64,000 bases of DNA, from positions 63,844,364 to 63,908,363 of the forward strand of contig CM060980.1 of the NCBI GenBank assembly GCA_030765065.1. The letters run 5' to 3'. Of the stretch, positions 21,436 through 32,774 are shown piece after piece. The notes under the pieces were generated by a model. That model was not told where the DNA came from. It was given only the letters and a program-made list of their open reading frames with translations, and did no database searches. Position numbers and translations under genes: made by a program. The DNA comes from Deroplatys truncata. Taxonomy: Eukaryota > Arthropoda > Insecta > Mantodea > Mantidae. The first letter of the stretch is position 1. Each line of letters begins with the position of its first letter.

Positions 21436-23600
21436 ATAAATGGAAACAATAAAATAAATCAAGAAAATGCAGATAATGCAAGGAAATATCACAGTACAAG
21501 GAACTTGTAGCATATCTCTTAAGAGACATTAACAGAAAAATTGAAGGATCTGTAAATGGTTCGAAATGAAATAAATAGACATAATCACAGAGAAAATATA
21601 AAGCAAACAAATTAAAACTCATTTAATCTGATCTCTGAGCGGTTTATTATTATGTATACTTAAGAAAAATAATACACATTGCTTACTGAGGAGGATAACA
21701 TAAAATTGGCGTTATTCGTCATAGAATGGCAGTATTTCTGTAATTTTAGAAAAAAATTATCGTGATGCACGCATAACACTGAGCCCAACTACGCTAGTAC
21801 CTTTCAGTGTTAACAGGGAGGCCTGAAGAAAACTAAGTGAATCAAAATATTCTTTAAATTTCTATTGCGGTGGAGATGCAAAGACAGTTTAAAATTACTC
21901 CACAAATAAATGAGTGGCCACCAAGATTTCATCTCTCTTCGCGCAAAACCTGCAGTTATGATGAAACGCGTGTTCAAATCCAAAAATGTCAAATTTTTCT
22001 AACTAGAAACTTTAGGAAATAGCAGAATATATAACATTAATGGCAGTAACTTTATAAACATGTTTTATTTGCGCTAAGATGTATCTGCAAGTTAAGTTCC
22101 ATCTACATGCCATAAAATTAAAATTAGAAGTCAATAATAACTAATAAGATAATTGATATTAAATTCCTTTAAAAGCGAAAGCTTATCTTCTATTTTGGTT
22201 TCTGTTCCTTGGTACCGAAAATGTACAAACAAGATGAAAATATTCGTTATTTTGTTTCTATGGACACAAATGGTAAAATGCGTAGGACGGCTTCTATAAA
22301 TAATGAATATTGGATTCAAATATAGGAAATTTCATTCGTAACAGTTATCCGCGCAACGATAACGAAGAATTTTAATTACTAACCATAATATAATTTAATT
22401 TTTGTGACGAATTTACACTTATTAACAACAGCGACTGGAACTTCTGTGGTATTTGGACGTTGAGACGTTACAGGAATGCAATTTAGTTCACGGAAATATA
22501 ACTCAAATCTATTTTCTATTTAAGCATGAATGAAGTAATAATGTAAGCATCTGAGTGATTTTATAAAATAAACATTGAAGCTGTGCTATTTGCTAAAAAA
22601 CTTAAGTTGCCTCTTCCAATTTAATATTTACTAATAAATTTAGAATGATTATGTATAGTTTAGACTGAAAAAGTAAATATTGGGGCTGAAATGTACGTAG
22701 AATAGCGCATATGTTAAAATAAGTTTTAATATAAATGACACTGATGTTTTTTTTTCTCATCTTGTTCCTCCTTTTTCTCTTTTTTATTCTTTTAAAAGTA
22801 GAATGAAACACAATGACGGTGTTTTTTACTCTATTTCTCAAGAACCCAGTCAAAATTAGCGTTAAGAAAATCCACACGTTTCTTTCGAATTTTTTTTAAT
22901 TTGTTACTATACACTCAGAACACAAAACATGTAGCACACAAAATGTGAGTGAGGTGTGTCAAAAATTCCTAAGATATTAATTTTTATTCATAATAATTAA
23001 CCATTTGTTTATAAAGTAATATGAAATACTGGGTTTGTCGTATGGTTTCCAAAATTTTAATTTGAGCTTAGTATACACACATAAAGAAATTTGCATGCAG
23101 GCATTTCTTAATTTTAATAAGTCTAAGAGAAAAACAATGTCTATGTACATGTTACTGAATTTTTCAACTTTTTCAAATAGTTATGGAAAAAATTAATTTC
23201 AGTGAACTATTTAATATTTTTAACAAGTGCACAACAAGTTCTAAATCCATAATTCCTGAAAGCCTCCTGAAATTTTAAAGCTAAGAAATTATAAACTGTG
23301 GTACACGGAGCATTTTTAATAGTGAAAAATCCTGGGGTAAAAGAAAGGAATTGAAAAAAATGGAATTTAAAGGTTTAATCGGTAAATGACCGATTAAATA
23401 GTCATTTGTAGCTTTAAAATTATTTATATTAAAAATAAACTGTTTAGCATAAAATTGCAAGTTGTAAGTAGGTATAATAAGAATGCAAAACACAAAAAAC
23501 TGATAATGTAGACACATTTTTTTGCCAAATTTCAGATACACTGCCTGAACACTCCGATATATTCTACCAATAATAAGCCGCTATCCAAACGTCAACTTCA
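21436..23600. other. AT-rich DNA, no recognised feature
   Basis: Very AT-rich with short frames only. It is probably intronic or intergenic. Confidence 0.5.
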
Positions 23601-23632
23601 TATGTAATGAACATCATTTATTACTTAATACC

Positions 23633-23822
23633 AACACGTGAAGGTCCACGTGTTACCCCTAGATCTATCACACCCAGTCACTTAGAGCAGCCAATCACAG
23701 AGTATCCTCGACCTCCCCCACCTTTTCTTCCTGCCCACTTAGAAAAGTTGTGAGGCTCTTTCACGTTTAGTTGTGTGAATGGAATTAACACGTGTAGACA
23801 GTGTGTTCACTAAGAGGTATGT
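23633..23822 (+). promoter_or_regulatory. Candidate regulatory region with E-boxes and donor
   Basis: A 22-bp inverted repeat (23633-23654; arms AACACGTG and CACGTGTT, 6-bp spacer) holds two CACGTG E-boxes. A third ACACGTGT lies at about 23788-23795, and a CCAAT box at 23691-23695. A segment ending TAAGAG|GTATGT (donor at 23817) could be a first exon for the DM gene 4 kb downstream. No transcript evidence is available. Confidence 0.3.
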
Positions 23823-25140
23823 ATTTCCTTGTTCACAGTTCAAATAACTACAAAAACAGCAGCGGATTTGATTATTGCTTATGTGTTCTACTGTCAATTA
23901 GCGAGAACAAGAAAATAAATGCCGAGACACAGTTTAATGCAAGGATTGACCTAACAATGTTTTATAATTTTAAGGTAATGTATCTGTGAAATTTTGAAAA
24001 TCCACTGTATATAAGATGTCTATGCAATGTTTGAAAATTCTAGCTTTTTTGATTGTGTAAATTCATTGTTCTAATAAAAGTGCTCCACACGATGCATTTT
24101 TAAAACTATTCACACAAAAAACTGAGGCTTTGCAGTAAATAAGTTTAAAACATGTTTATTATTTCAGATTTTTTATACTAACTTCTAATTATTGTATAAT
24201 AATTACTACTTTTTGTACTCTCCAAAATTCTTGATTTTTCAAAAGTTAATAATTTAGTTCTCAAAATAAATGCATTACTTTAAAAAAGATCTGACTATTT
24301 TTAATGTACTTTTGAGAGGCATTACAAAAATTTTTGAAATAAATTAGTAAGAAATTTTGAGTATGGAAAAATACTGAAAAAGTGTTTGCTAGAAAACAAG
24401 TTTTAAAGTTGGGCTTATATATTAATAAGGATGCTCCTGTCTATTTATAGCTTCAGCTAATTGGTGGTTTAAATGCCCCAAGTGAAAAAGTATATGTATT
24501 CTTAAAGCTTAGAATGCATATTATTTTATAGGACAAAGGTTAGTTCTTTTTTTAATGTTTCAAAACTTTTGGTCAAATTTCACAAATGGATTACCTTAAT
24601 GTGATCCCAAAAAAGCGCATAAATGAGATAATTGGATAAACAAATTTATTTATTGTAAAGCGTTGGTCATAGGATCTTCTTTACATATTTGCATTTAAAA
24701 GCCCTGTACAATTATTTTGAATTTTTTAGAACTTTCATTATTCATGCTTTAAGCATTGCTATTTTTTCAGTGATTTCTGTGGTAAATAATTTTAAATACA
24801 GAACGACTTCGAAATTCCACAATTCTTTATAGCTTGCAAGAAGTTAGAAAATCTCTTTCAATGGGTTAATGTGCGGTCCAAGATATTATTTCGTAATACG
24901 TACAATAATTTCATCACTTATAAATATTAAGCACATTTAAAAATTTCCTTTGTTTTCGTACTAAAGGAATCTGCTTTTTTGTATTTAAGTTTCTGTTTAT
25001 GTTTGCTGGTATGAGGTAGTTAAGTGTTTGGTGTATTGAAATTAAGGAAACTTCCAGAGAAACAAGACGAAAATATTGGCAAATGGCAGAGAAAATTTAT
25101 AACCGCAGAAATCGTAATCAGAAAATGAAATTAAAAACTT
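23823..25140. other. AT-rich DNA, no recognised feature
   Basis: No gene or shared repeat recognised. Confidence 0.5.
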
Positions 25141-25465
25141 CTGATGCGCTGCATTCACGTGACTTTCTCTACTCTCCATCTTTTGTTAGTGGGTATAGAA
25201 ACTATTATTACGAAAGCTTACTTTTCTGTCTTCTTCATAGAGATAAACATTTGCAGAAATATTTATATTACACATTTCGTTATAGATACAAAGGGAATAG
25301 CAACCGACATTTAGAAAAATGTTCGTGTGTGCGTGTGTGTGTGTGTGTGTGCGCGCGCATGTGTGCCTGTGCCTGTGAACAGCGTAACTATAAAACGAAA
25401 ATTCGGATAAATACCAAACTTAGTATTTAGATTTAGTACCTTTCAAAAATGCGACCCCACCCCAC
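25141..25465 (+). mobile_element. Chimeric R element remnant
   Basis: The first 185 bp match the 5' part of the R element in plus orientation (TTCACGTGACTTTCTCTACTC). After about 25325 the sequence becomes the minus-strand middle part, with a (GT)n array, GCCTGTGAACAGCGTAACT and AAATACCAAACTTAGTATTTAG. The join reads as an inversion at the microsatellite. Confidence 0.7.
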
Positions 25466-25716
25466 CCCAAATTGTTGTAATTTAATCATAATCGTTATTG
25501 TGATTAAATTACAGAAAACAACAACAACAAAAACTGCTCCTTTCATGCAAAGGGAACTTTGTGACTTTACCGCTCATTTAGAATTTAGATGAGAAGAATA
25601 ACAATTATAAATGTATCTGCGTTTCGTATGTAAAGCTACATGACTTTTTTGTGATCAGAAATGATAACAACGGTTTAAAATTTTAGCTTAATCTGTAGAC
25701 AAACGATAATGAAAAA

Positions 25717-26436
25717 TCTAATGTGATATATTCACATGACTTTCTCTACCCTCCTACGTTTATTAGTGGATATACAAACTATTCTTACTAAAGTGTATTT
25801 TTCTACAATTTAATCTAAAAAAATCTTTACAGAAATAGCTACATTACATATTACGCAATAGATACAAAGGGAACAGCGATAGTCAAATGTTTAAGAACAG
25901 ACGTTATATGCTGGCCTTAAAATTCCATACTGTTTTTATGCAATCGCGAGAAACAACTGAAAATCGATTGGAATTGAAAATAATGACAAATTATTAAAGA
26001 ATTCGACCCATTACTAATGGATATCTCGAGGAAACGACTTATGGCACAAAAAACGTTATTTGAAATAAACTATGTACTTTAAAGAGACCTACATGTTTTG
26101 TGTAGTACGTTTACGTCTATCGCACGTATACAAGTTATGCAAGGTTATACAAAGTTCCTTCCAAATGAAGAGGACTTCACAGGCTATTCCCAGAAAATTC
26201 AAGATATAAATTTATGTAAATATCTTTAATATATAGCATTTTAATAAAAATCATTGGAGCCATTTTTCAGAAAATCAAAAGTTTCGAAAAATGTTCCATG
26301 TAAAGGGTAGATGGATTTGGGGGATTTTCTTGAAAATCTTTTTGTCGCATCTTTGGAAGATACTGAACTTAAATACCAAGTTTTGTATTTATCCGGCTTT
26401 TCTTTTTTGAGTTATGCTGTTCATAGAAACAGTCTA

Positions 26437-26469
<33 letters not shown>

Positions 26470-26612
26470 CACATGGACCTTTTTTTTCTAAAAATTGTTT
26501 TTTGGGGCTCAGGGGTCCTCAAAACATGTATTTATGATGAAATCTGGGTATGGAATTTTTGGGTGGAATGCAATACCTTTTCTGCCTACTATGTACAAGG
26601 TAGAGAAAGTAA
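25717..26612 (+). mobile_element. R element, full-length copy
   Basis: It runs from TCTAATGTGATATATTC / CATGACTTTCTCTACC to GGTAGAGAAAGTAA. The CA array lies at about 26438-26473. A 106-codon frame (26311-26631) is open across it. Confidence 0.9.
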
Positions 26613-27189
26613 TAAAATTTTGTATGAATAATTGCAATGAAAACAAATGCCATGCAGAGAAACATCGTATAACTGTTGCATATTAGATTATTTAGTCATG
26701 ACCTTGCAGTTGAAATGTCGACTTCTTTTATTAATAGCGATTGTTGCCTCAGCCTCTGATTTCGATATGAATCCTCATCTTGATTGACATAAAACTGATA
26801 GAAACACGAGGTTGTGTGTACGAATAATTAATAGAATCACAGTGAAGTAGTAATGGGTAGAGTGTGTAACTGTTTTACATCAAATTTCAGCAAGATTCAC
26901 GACTAAGTCAAAAATAGAACACTTCTTCTTCAGCGAAAACAATAATGTAACAATTTATTTTTGTTATTTACCCAACTTTTAAATCCAATGAAATGTGGAA
27001 CACAAAATCTGAATCTGCTTCAAACAAAACTTCAAAAATGATCTCTTTTGCTTCACATAAAATTTGATATAGGATAATTCATTTGTGGTGTGGATGGTTT
27101 TCTTAGCAAATGACTGTATTTTTTATTTACTATATTTTGTAAATTTAACGCCTTTTACCATGAATAAACGTATGAAATTAATGCTTAAA
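26613..27189. other. AT-rich DNA, no recognised feature
   Basis: No gene or shared repeat recognised. It lies upstream of the DM exon and is presumably intronic. Confidence 0.45.
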
Positions 27190-27360
27190 TAGACCCCGGA
27201 TCAATCTGCGTATTACCCCGCATTTATCTTCTCAGGATAAGAGAGAACCCCGAGTAAAGACTTATCTAGGCAAAATGCTTCAATGGAGATTGGAACTCGG
27301 GCTCTCAGATTTTGAGACAGACACAATTACTATGTAATAGACAGCTCTAATGTGTTAATG
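27190..27360 (-). mobile_element. Possible tRNA-derived SINE fragment
   Basis: On the minus strand GAGCTGTCTATTACATAG ... GAGTTCCAATCTCC resembles a diverged tRNA head with a B-box-like motif, followed by a CCCCG-containing body. No second copy was found in the window, so the call is weak. Confidence 0.3.
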
Positions 27361-27778
27361 CGATTAAATGTGTACCATTTTCATTTCTCAATACTATTCC
27401 TGTTTGCGTGTCAAATTGAATAGATTTTGGGATCGATTTTAATTCCATTCTCTTTCCGGGTTTTACAAATAGACTCGTACCTTAATCAACCCAAGCAGGA
27501 TATCTATTAATACTTTAAACTTGCAGTTAATAATGTGAATTTGACATTCTGCTACAGGTTAATCCACGAGAGATCATTCGTCATTAGTTATGATGTTCCA
27601 ATGCAACTTTAGTATAATCCGCATTTACAGGCAGAAATTCGATACCATTTCATCTCGATTGCCTTCACCAGTAGGATTGGATGTGCGACTGGGTTCGAAC
27701 GGAATTCCCTTTTACATATCATAATGAATGTAGAGATTACACTCATATCAATAAAGACGTAATGCATGTTTCTCTGGT

Positions 27779-27786
27779 GTTCGCAG
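27779..27786 (+). other. Splice acceptor of the DM exon
   Basis: The run TTTCTCTGGTGTTCGCAG ends at 27786, one base before the ATG. The pyrimidine content is moderate. It sets the exon start. Confidence 0.75.
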
Positions 27787-28023
27787 GATGCAAACCGGAA
27801 ACATTAGTTCGTCGTCAACGCCTTCTGCTACATCTTCTTTGCCTACATCAAAGAGAGGACGACTCCTTAGAACACCAAAGTGTGCCCGTTGTCGAAATCA
27901 CGGCGTTATTTCCTGTCTCAAAGGACACAAGCGACTTTGTCGATGGAGAGAATGCAGATGTCCAAATTGTCAACTGGTGGTGGAAAGGCAACGGGTGATG
28001 GCTGCACAAGTTGCTCTCCGCAG
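27787..28023 (+). CDS. Dmrt11E: DM-domain exon, Dmrt11E/DMRT2-type transcription factor
   Basis: This exon encodes a DM domain, an intertwined zinc module that binds the minor groove of DNA; the family works in sexual differentiation, somite or muscle patterning and neurons. Residues 1-27 are Ser/Thr-rich and basic. The domain spans about 28-79, with zinc ligands in the family order: C32, C35, H38, H47, C51, C56, C58, C61. Motifs seen are [31 protein letters not shown] and [14 protein letters not shown]. The CPNCQLVV and ISCLKGHK features favour Dmrt11E/DMRT2 over Dsx, Dmrt93B or Dmrt99B; this is judged from memory of the families. GTTCGCAG precedes the first base and the ATG follows at 27788. 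CAG|GTTAGT at 28023 splits the last Arg codon after two bases. The rest of the protein must come from downstream exons not recognised here. The start in exon 2 implies a 5'UTR exon upstream. Confidence 0.9.
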
Positions 28024-28246
28024 GTTAGTTGTCCCTCATCTCCGAGCGCTAGATTAGAATAAAACATCCAGAAAATATGCAAAGTTTTATATCCCTGGCA
28101 TGAGTGGGCCACTTCAACGTCTCGCAGTCTAAACACGGTTGAACAGCATCCTGCTACAGACCATTTAAAACCATCAAGAACTGTAATTCACTAATGAAAT
28201 TCCTGATTCCTTGCACCTCCCCAAATTTTCTATAGAGAAAACTTGT
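28024..28246 (+). other. Start of DM-gene intron
   Basis: The donor GTTAGT opens an intron here. It is 223 bp before the poly-T run marking the 3' end of a minus-strand LINE. No further exon was recognised in the window. Confidence 0.7.
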
Positions 28247-31200
28247 TTTTTTTTAATTTATTTATTGCCGCTTAACTACAAGCAGTTATATTGCGACATA
28301 CAAATTATAGAACAGTACAATAACCTGAACACAATGCAACAATCCCATTACAGCATGTGCATAACAACATATTATTTCAACATAATACAACATACAACAT
28401 TTTATAAAATAAATCCTATACAATTGTTGTGCAGTGACAGAAGGTTATACAGTGATGTGGAGAGAAGAAATTTAAGGATGGCTTGGATAGTTTTCGGGTT
28501 ATTGAATACCGTTGGAAGATGAGTTGTTATATTGTACTGTTTTCTTTTTTCCTCGTATGCTGGACATTCTGTGATGATGTGCTTGATGTTAAGGTTTAAT
28601 GACAATGTTGTCATTGAGGCGGCGGTTCCTAGCGTAAAATGGCAGCATGTGTGAGTCTTGTGTGGCCAATGCGAAGTCTTGTTATTTTTATTTGATCGCG
28701 GTGTCTTAAATTTATTAATTTAGCGGGAGATGCAAACTAAGTAGGTACCGTGTCATGTGAAGAAGTTTTAATTTTAGGAGTTGTATTTTGCTCCGGAAGC
28801 CTTCGCCCTAAAATGTTTAAAAATATATTAACTTTGTAATTTTGACTGTTTCTTTAAATATTATATATTTATGTTTGCCTCGGCTGCGTCAGTATTTATT
28901 TTTAGAGACATGAATGTCTTAGTAGGGAGTGGTGCGACTGAAGAATGTAGGCTTACACAGATTATAATTTTACTTCACTCCTTTTATTAATGCTTGACAC
29001 GATTTAAATAACACTTCACTGATAGAGAGAGAGAGAGAGAGAGAGCTGTGATTTTTTTATTAAATACTTGCACTTTTTAACACGTAAACTATTTTTGTCT
29101 CACACAAAATACGTATTAAATTTCTCGAAGACGCATCTCGCGTCCGGTTAGAAAGGCTGTTTACGAGCAACTGACTTCTGAATTTGTAAATTTTGCTCCA
29201 TTTTAGTTTCTGATTGGCTAATCCTAGTCCAATAGAATACGCTCATTTAACTAAAGCTTTTTCTAGTTGTTGATTGGCTATTTTATAAACTGTCACAAAA
29301 ATTACATTATTGCTTCCAAGAATCACAAGTAGCGTTATTAAACTTTCAAATTCATTATTGCCTCAAGGTTACCTCATTGTTAGCAACTTTTAACTTATTA
29401 TTCTCACAGCTCCTACATTATTAAATTACGTAATACATTCACATAACATTATTACACATGTATACAATAATATAAACATATACAATGACTGTAATATACA
29501 CTTTTTATATATTGTTACACACACATATTGCTTTAAGGCGGGCTGTTATTGAATTTATATATTATATAATTAGACTGAAATCATTTAAGTGTTAAAAATA
29601 CTGGCTCACATGTAATTTGGTTTGGCCATTACTAAGCCATCTGTTGGTCCAGTTACGTTTTATTTTATTTTTCAAGTGAGAGGTGGCATCCTGGTAGGTT
29701 GTAGCTATGTTAGAGTCATTGTGGGAATGTTTGATAGCTTCTCGCGTTGCGAAGTCTGCTTCTTTGTTGTCTTTTATACCTACATAGGAAAATATCCATG
29801 CAATTGTGATTTGCTTTCTTCAGCTCTTAATATGATGGAATAGCTGTTGTATTTCCTGGTCTATAGGTTGCACGAATATCTGTCTTTTAAAGCATATTAC
29901 GCTCATTCAGTATGTGAAAATTTTAGAGTAGTTGCATTTATGTCCTTGCTGCATCTGTGTATGACTTTTTTACGGCAAATAATTCGCATTTGAATACCAT
30001 ATAAAAATCTGGTGGTCAGTAGAGCACTGTAAAATGAGGGTGTACAATCGCAGCTACTTTAAGTTCTTCAATAGCAGAACCTTCTTGTAAATCTATATGT
30101 GATTAGTATAGTTTGCTTTTAGATCGTTGAAATATGACTTATGAATTTTTAATGGATTGCATTTTTAGTTGTTTTTATTTTCATATTAAAACAGGCATAT
30201 CTAATCTCCATGGAGCAACAGATGAATTATAGTTTATATGAGTCGTTATTGGAATATCTAGCCCTCCTTCCCTTAAATATTGAGCAATTCTAACATGAAA
30301 AGTCTATAGTAACGACGACCTTTTGTGATTTTAGCGTTTTAGGGAACACGTATTTATGCATTCGGGATGGATTGGCTACTACTTTAATTGCGTATGATAG
30401 ATTCAGTTGTATTCTTCTGATAGCTATAGATTGTTCCTGAATTTCAATTTGCACGCTGCTAACGGGGATGGTCCTAAAAACTCCAAGGATGTTGTCAGCA
30501 ACGTTGTCCGTATCATGTCCAGTAATTTCAGCGTATTAGTTTAGGCAGAACTGTAAACTATCGAGGCATAATCAGTTTGGATCATATTAAACCTGCATAT
30601 GTTCATAAGCAAGACTTTAAGTTCTGCTTCCCAGTTTTTAGCTGCAATCGTTTTCAGGATAGAAATATTCTTCTGGCACAATCTACCTTTGGGTTCCTAA
30701 GAAGGGGTAACCAAGACAGTTTTGTAACAAATACAATTCCGAGGAGTTTAATGGTGCGTTTATGGTTGTCCATATAGAGTTCCGGGAATTTAGTATCTTT
30801 TCTTCTACCTGATACAGTTTGTTTTAGTTTTAGAAAATCTAAACCCTACATATTCAGCCCAGTGTAAAAGAGAGTGGATTCATTTGAAGGACTTCCTATG
30901 TCGTAGTGATGTTTTTACCTTTGCAGAATATCGTCAAGTCATCTGCAAAAAGGCAAGCCTTGACAGGAGCACCGATATAGGATGTCACGTTGTTGATAGC
31001 AACTAGAAATAGAGTGATCAACACTGATCCTTGTGGGACTCATGTTCAGTAGTTACATGCTGGATAATGTTTCATTGGCTTTTACTTGCATGTACCTTTT
31101 CCGAAGAAAATTATAAATAAACATTAGCATATTGCCGGTGATATTGTATTTCCGAAGAGTTTCTATTATGTATCTTCTGCAGGCTGTATCTAGGCCTTCT

Positions 31201-31630
31201 CGATATCGAGGCTAACAGCTGTTAGGTGTCGGAAGTGTTAAAAGCGTCCATAATTTCAGACTCGAGAGTAATAAGATAGTCCAACACTGAATGAAACTGT
31301 CGAAATCCACACTACACTTCGCTGAAGAACTTTTGCTTTCCTAATACCCATCATAACGTGAGGTTTACTACTTTTTTCAGCAATTTGCACATTTTACAGG
31401 TCAATGCAATGGGTTTTTAGTTTTCAGGAAATGTCATATCGCAGTTATGTTTCGGTATAGGAATTACTATTGCATTTCGCCACTGCGACGGAAAAACTGT
31501 TTTGCTCCAAATGAAGTTGTAGAGTTCCTTGTTGCAGAGCATCTTTGATTTCCTGTAAAGTGATGCAATGTTATACTCTTGGTTATAGATGTGTACCTTT
31601 TCTGTTTGTAGAAGATTGCAGTTGATGTGT
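28247..31630 (-). mobile_element. Jockey-like LINE, 5'-truncated, split by solo LTR
   Basis: On the minus strand it reads ORF2 fragments of a Jockey-clade non-LTR retrotransposon. From 5' to 3' these are an RT stretch near 31560-31440 (IWSKTVFPSQWRNAIVIPIP), RT motif PQGSV followed by LFLVAINNV and the catalytic LFADDLTIF box near 30920-30970, an RNase H part near 29680-29840 (GIKDNKEADFATREA), RLRIGHTRLTH near 28655-28690 and a C-terminal HIITECPAY (cysteine) motif near 28560. The 3' end is a poly-A run on the minus strand (28247-28262). Stops and frameshifts are frequent. It is truncated 5' within the RT, directly beside an R element. Confidence 0.88.
28758..29608 (-). mobile_element. Solo LTR inside LINE, TSD CATG
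   Basis: The 851-bp insert starts TGAAGAAG and ends TGGCTCA on the plus strand, so on the minus strand it starts TGAGCCAG and ends CTTCTTCA. CATG (28754-28757 and 29609-29612) flanks it. Joining the LINE across the insert with one CATG restores a reading frame through the conserved TKLH site. The ends resemble those of the gag-only family (TGAAGTAG ... ACTGCCACA), suggesting a related but distinct element. It contains a (GA)n run at 29023-29045 and several ATTGGCTA motifs. Confidence 0.85.
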
Positions 31631-31635
31631 GTGCG

Positions 31636-32467
31636 TGTGTTACACTCACATGACTTTCCCTACTCTTGTACAAACTATTTTTACAAACGCTTATTCTCCA
31701 TATGCTTCATGTTAATCGAGATGATAATCGTATTGCTAATTTTCTTGTAGGTGCAAGGGGAATAATGTGGTAGTATTTAAGCGATATCAAATGTTTAAGA
31801 GCTGGTTGCTATGTGGAGTATTCCATTCTCTTTGCATTACCAGACAAAAAAAATTAATAACGAATTTCCATTTGAGAAAAAGTATAAGCATTGGAAAATT
31901 TAAGGGAATAACAAGCAATATTTCGAAAATGGTTCACTCAACAAAAAAAATGCATATGACATAAATTGTGTATTTTATTGCGATCTGCATTTTTGTGTAG
32001 TAAAATTTTGTCTATCTCTTACGGTTTACCAGTTATACGAAAGTCGTTCACAATGAAGAACACTTTTGGAGACATTCCCACAAAATTCGAGATATACATT
32101 TCATTTGTCATGAAAATATCTTAAACATATGATATTTTAAACAAAATCGTTAGAGCCATTTGTGAGAAAATTAAAATTTTTTAAAAATGTGCCATGTAAA
32201 GGATAGTGGGGGAGATTTTCTTGAAAACCTTCGTGTCGCATCTCTGGAAGATACTGAACCTAAATACCAAGTTTGGTGTTTATCCGACTGTTCGTTTCTG
32301 AGTTATGCTGTTCACAGACACACACACACACACACGGACATGTTTCCAAAAATGCTTTTTTGGGAATCAGGGGGTCTCAAAACATGTATTTCCAGTGAAA
32401 TCTCGGTATCGAATTTTTGGGTGGAATACAATACTTCCCCTACTTACTATACGTAGTAGAGAAAGTA
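31636..32467 (+). mobile_element. R element, full-length copy
   Basis: It runs from GTGTTACACTCACATGAC to GTAGTAGAGAAAGTAA, with a short CA array at about 32319-32335. The 89-codon frame 32187-32456 ends at its 3' edge. Confidence 0.9.
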
Positions 32468-32540
32468 ATAATGTTATACTATGACAACTGGTCATCGCTT
32501 ACAGTAAAACTAACATACGGATGCCCTAAAGGTCATTACC

Positions 32541-32774
32541 ATGGACCCTTCACCATACAGCCCTGACCTAGCACCTTTTGATTTATTCTTGTTTCCAAAA
32601 ATTAAAAATAAATTTCGTGGAATCACTTCTTCTTCGTCAGGTAAAACAGTAGAAAGTTATAAAAACCTGGTTTCTGAAGTGCCTGAAGAAGAGTGGCATC
32701 ATTACTTTAAGAATTGGTTTCATCGAATGCAAAAATGTATTGATGTTAAAGGAGAATATTTTGAAAAACAATAA
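32541..32774 (+). pseudogene. mariner transposase C-terminal fragment
   Basis: The 77-codon stretch begins PSPYSPDLAPFDLFLFPK, the region of the third catalytic Asp of mariner (DD34D) transposases, and continues to a typical MQKCIDVKGEYFEK C-terminal motif and a stop. The first two catalytic Asps and the DNA-binding region are not found upstream, so this is a truncated remnant. It lies directly downstream of an R element. Confidence 0.85.

Noticed and set aside
27681..27998. 105-codon frame overlapping the DM exon
   Set aside because: It is a shadow in another phase and would read through the splice acceptor.
27788..28057. Single-exon DM protein running on to the stop at 28057
   Set aside because: After ALRR the reading leaves the family consensus, and a good donor GTTAGT lies exactly there. 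The last codons are intron.
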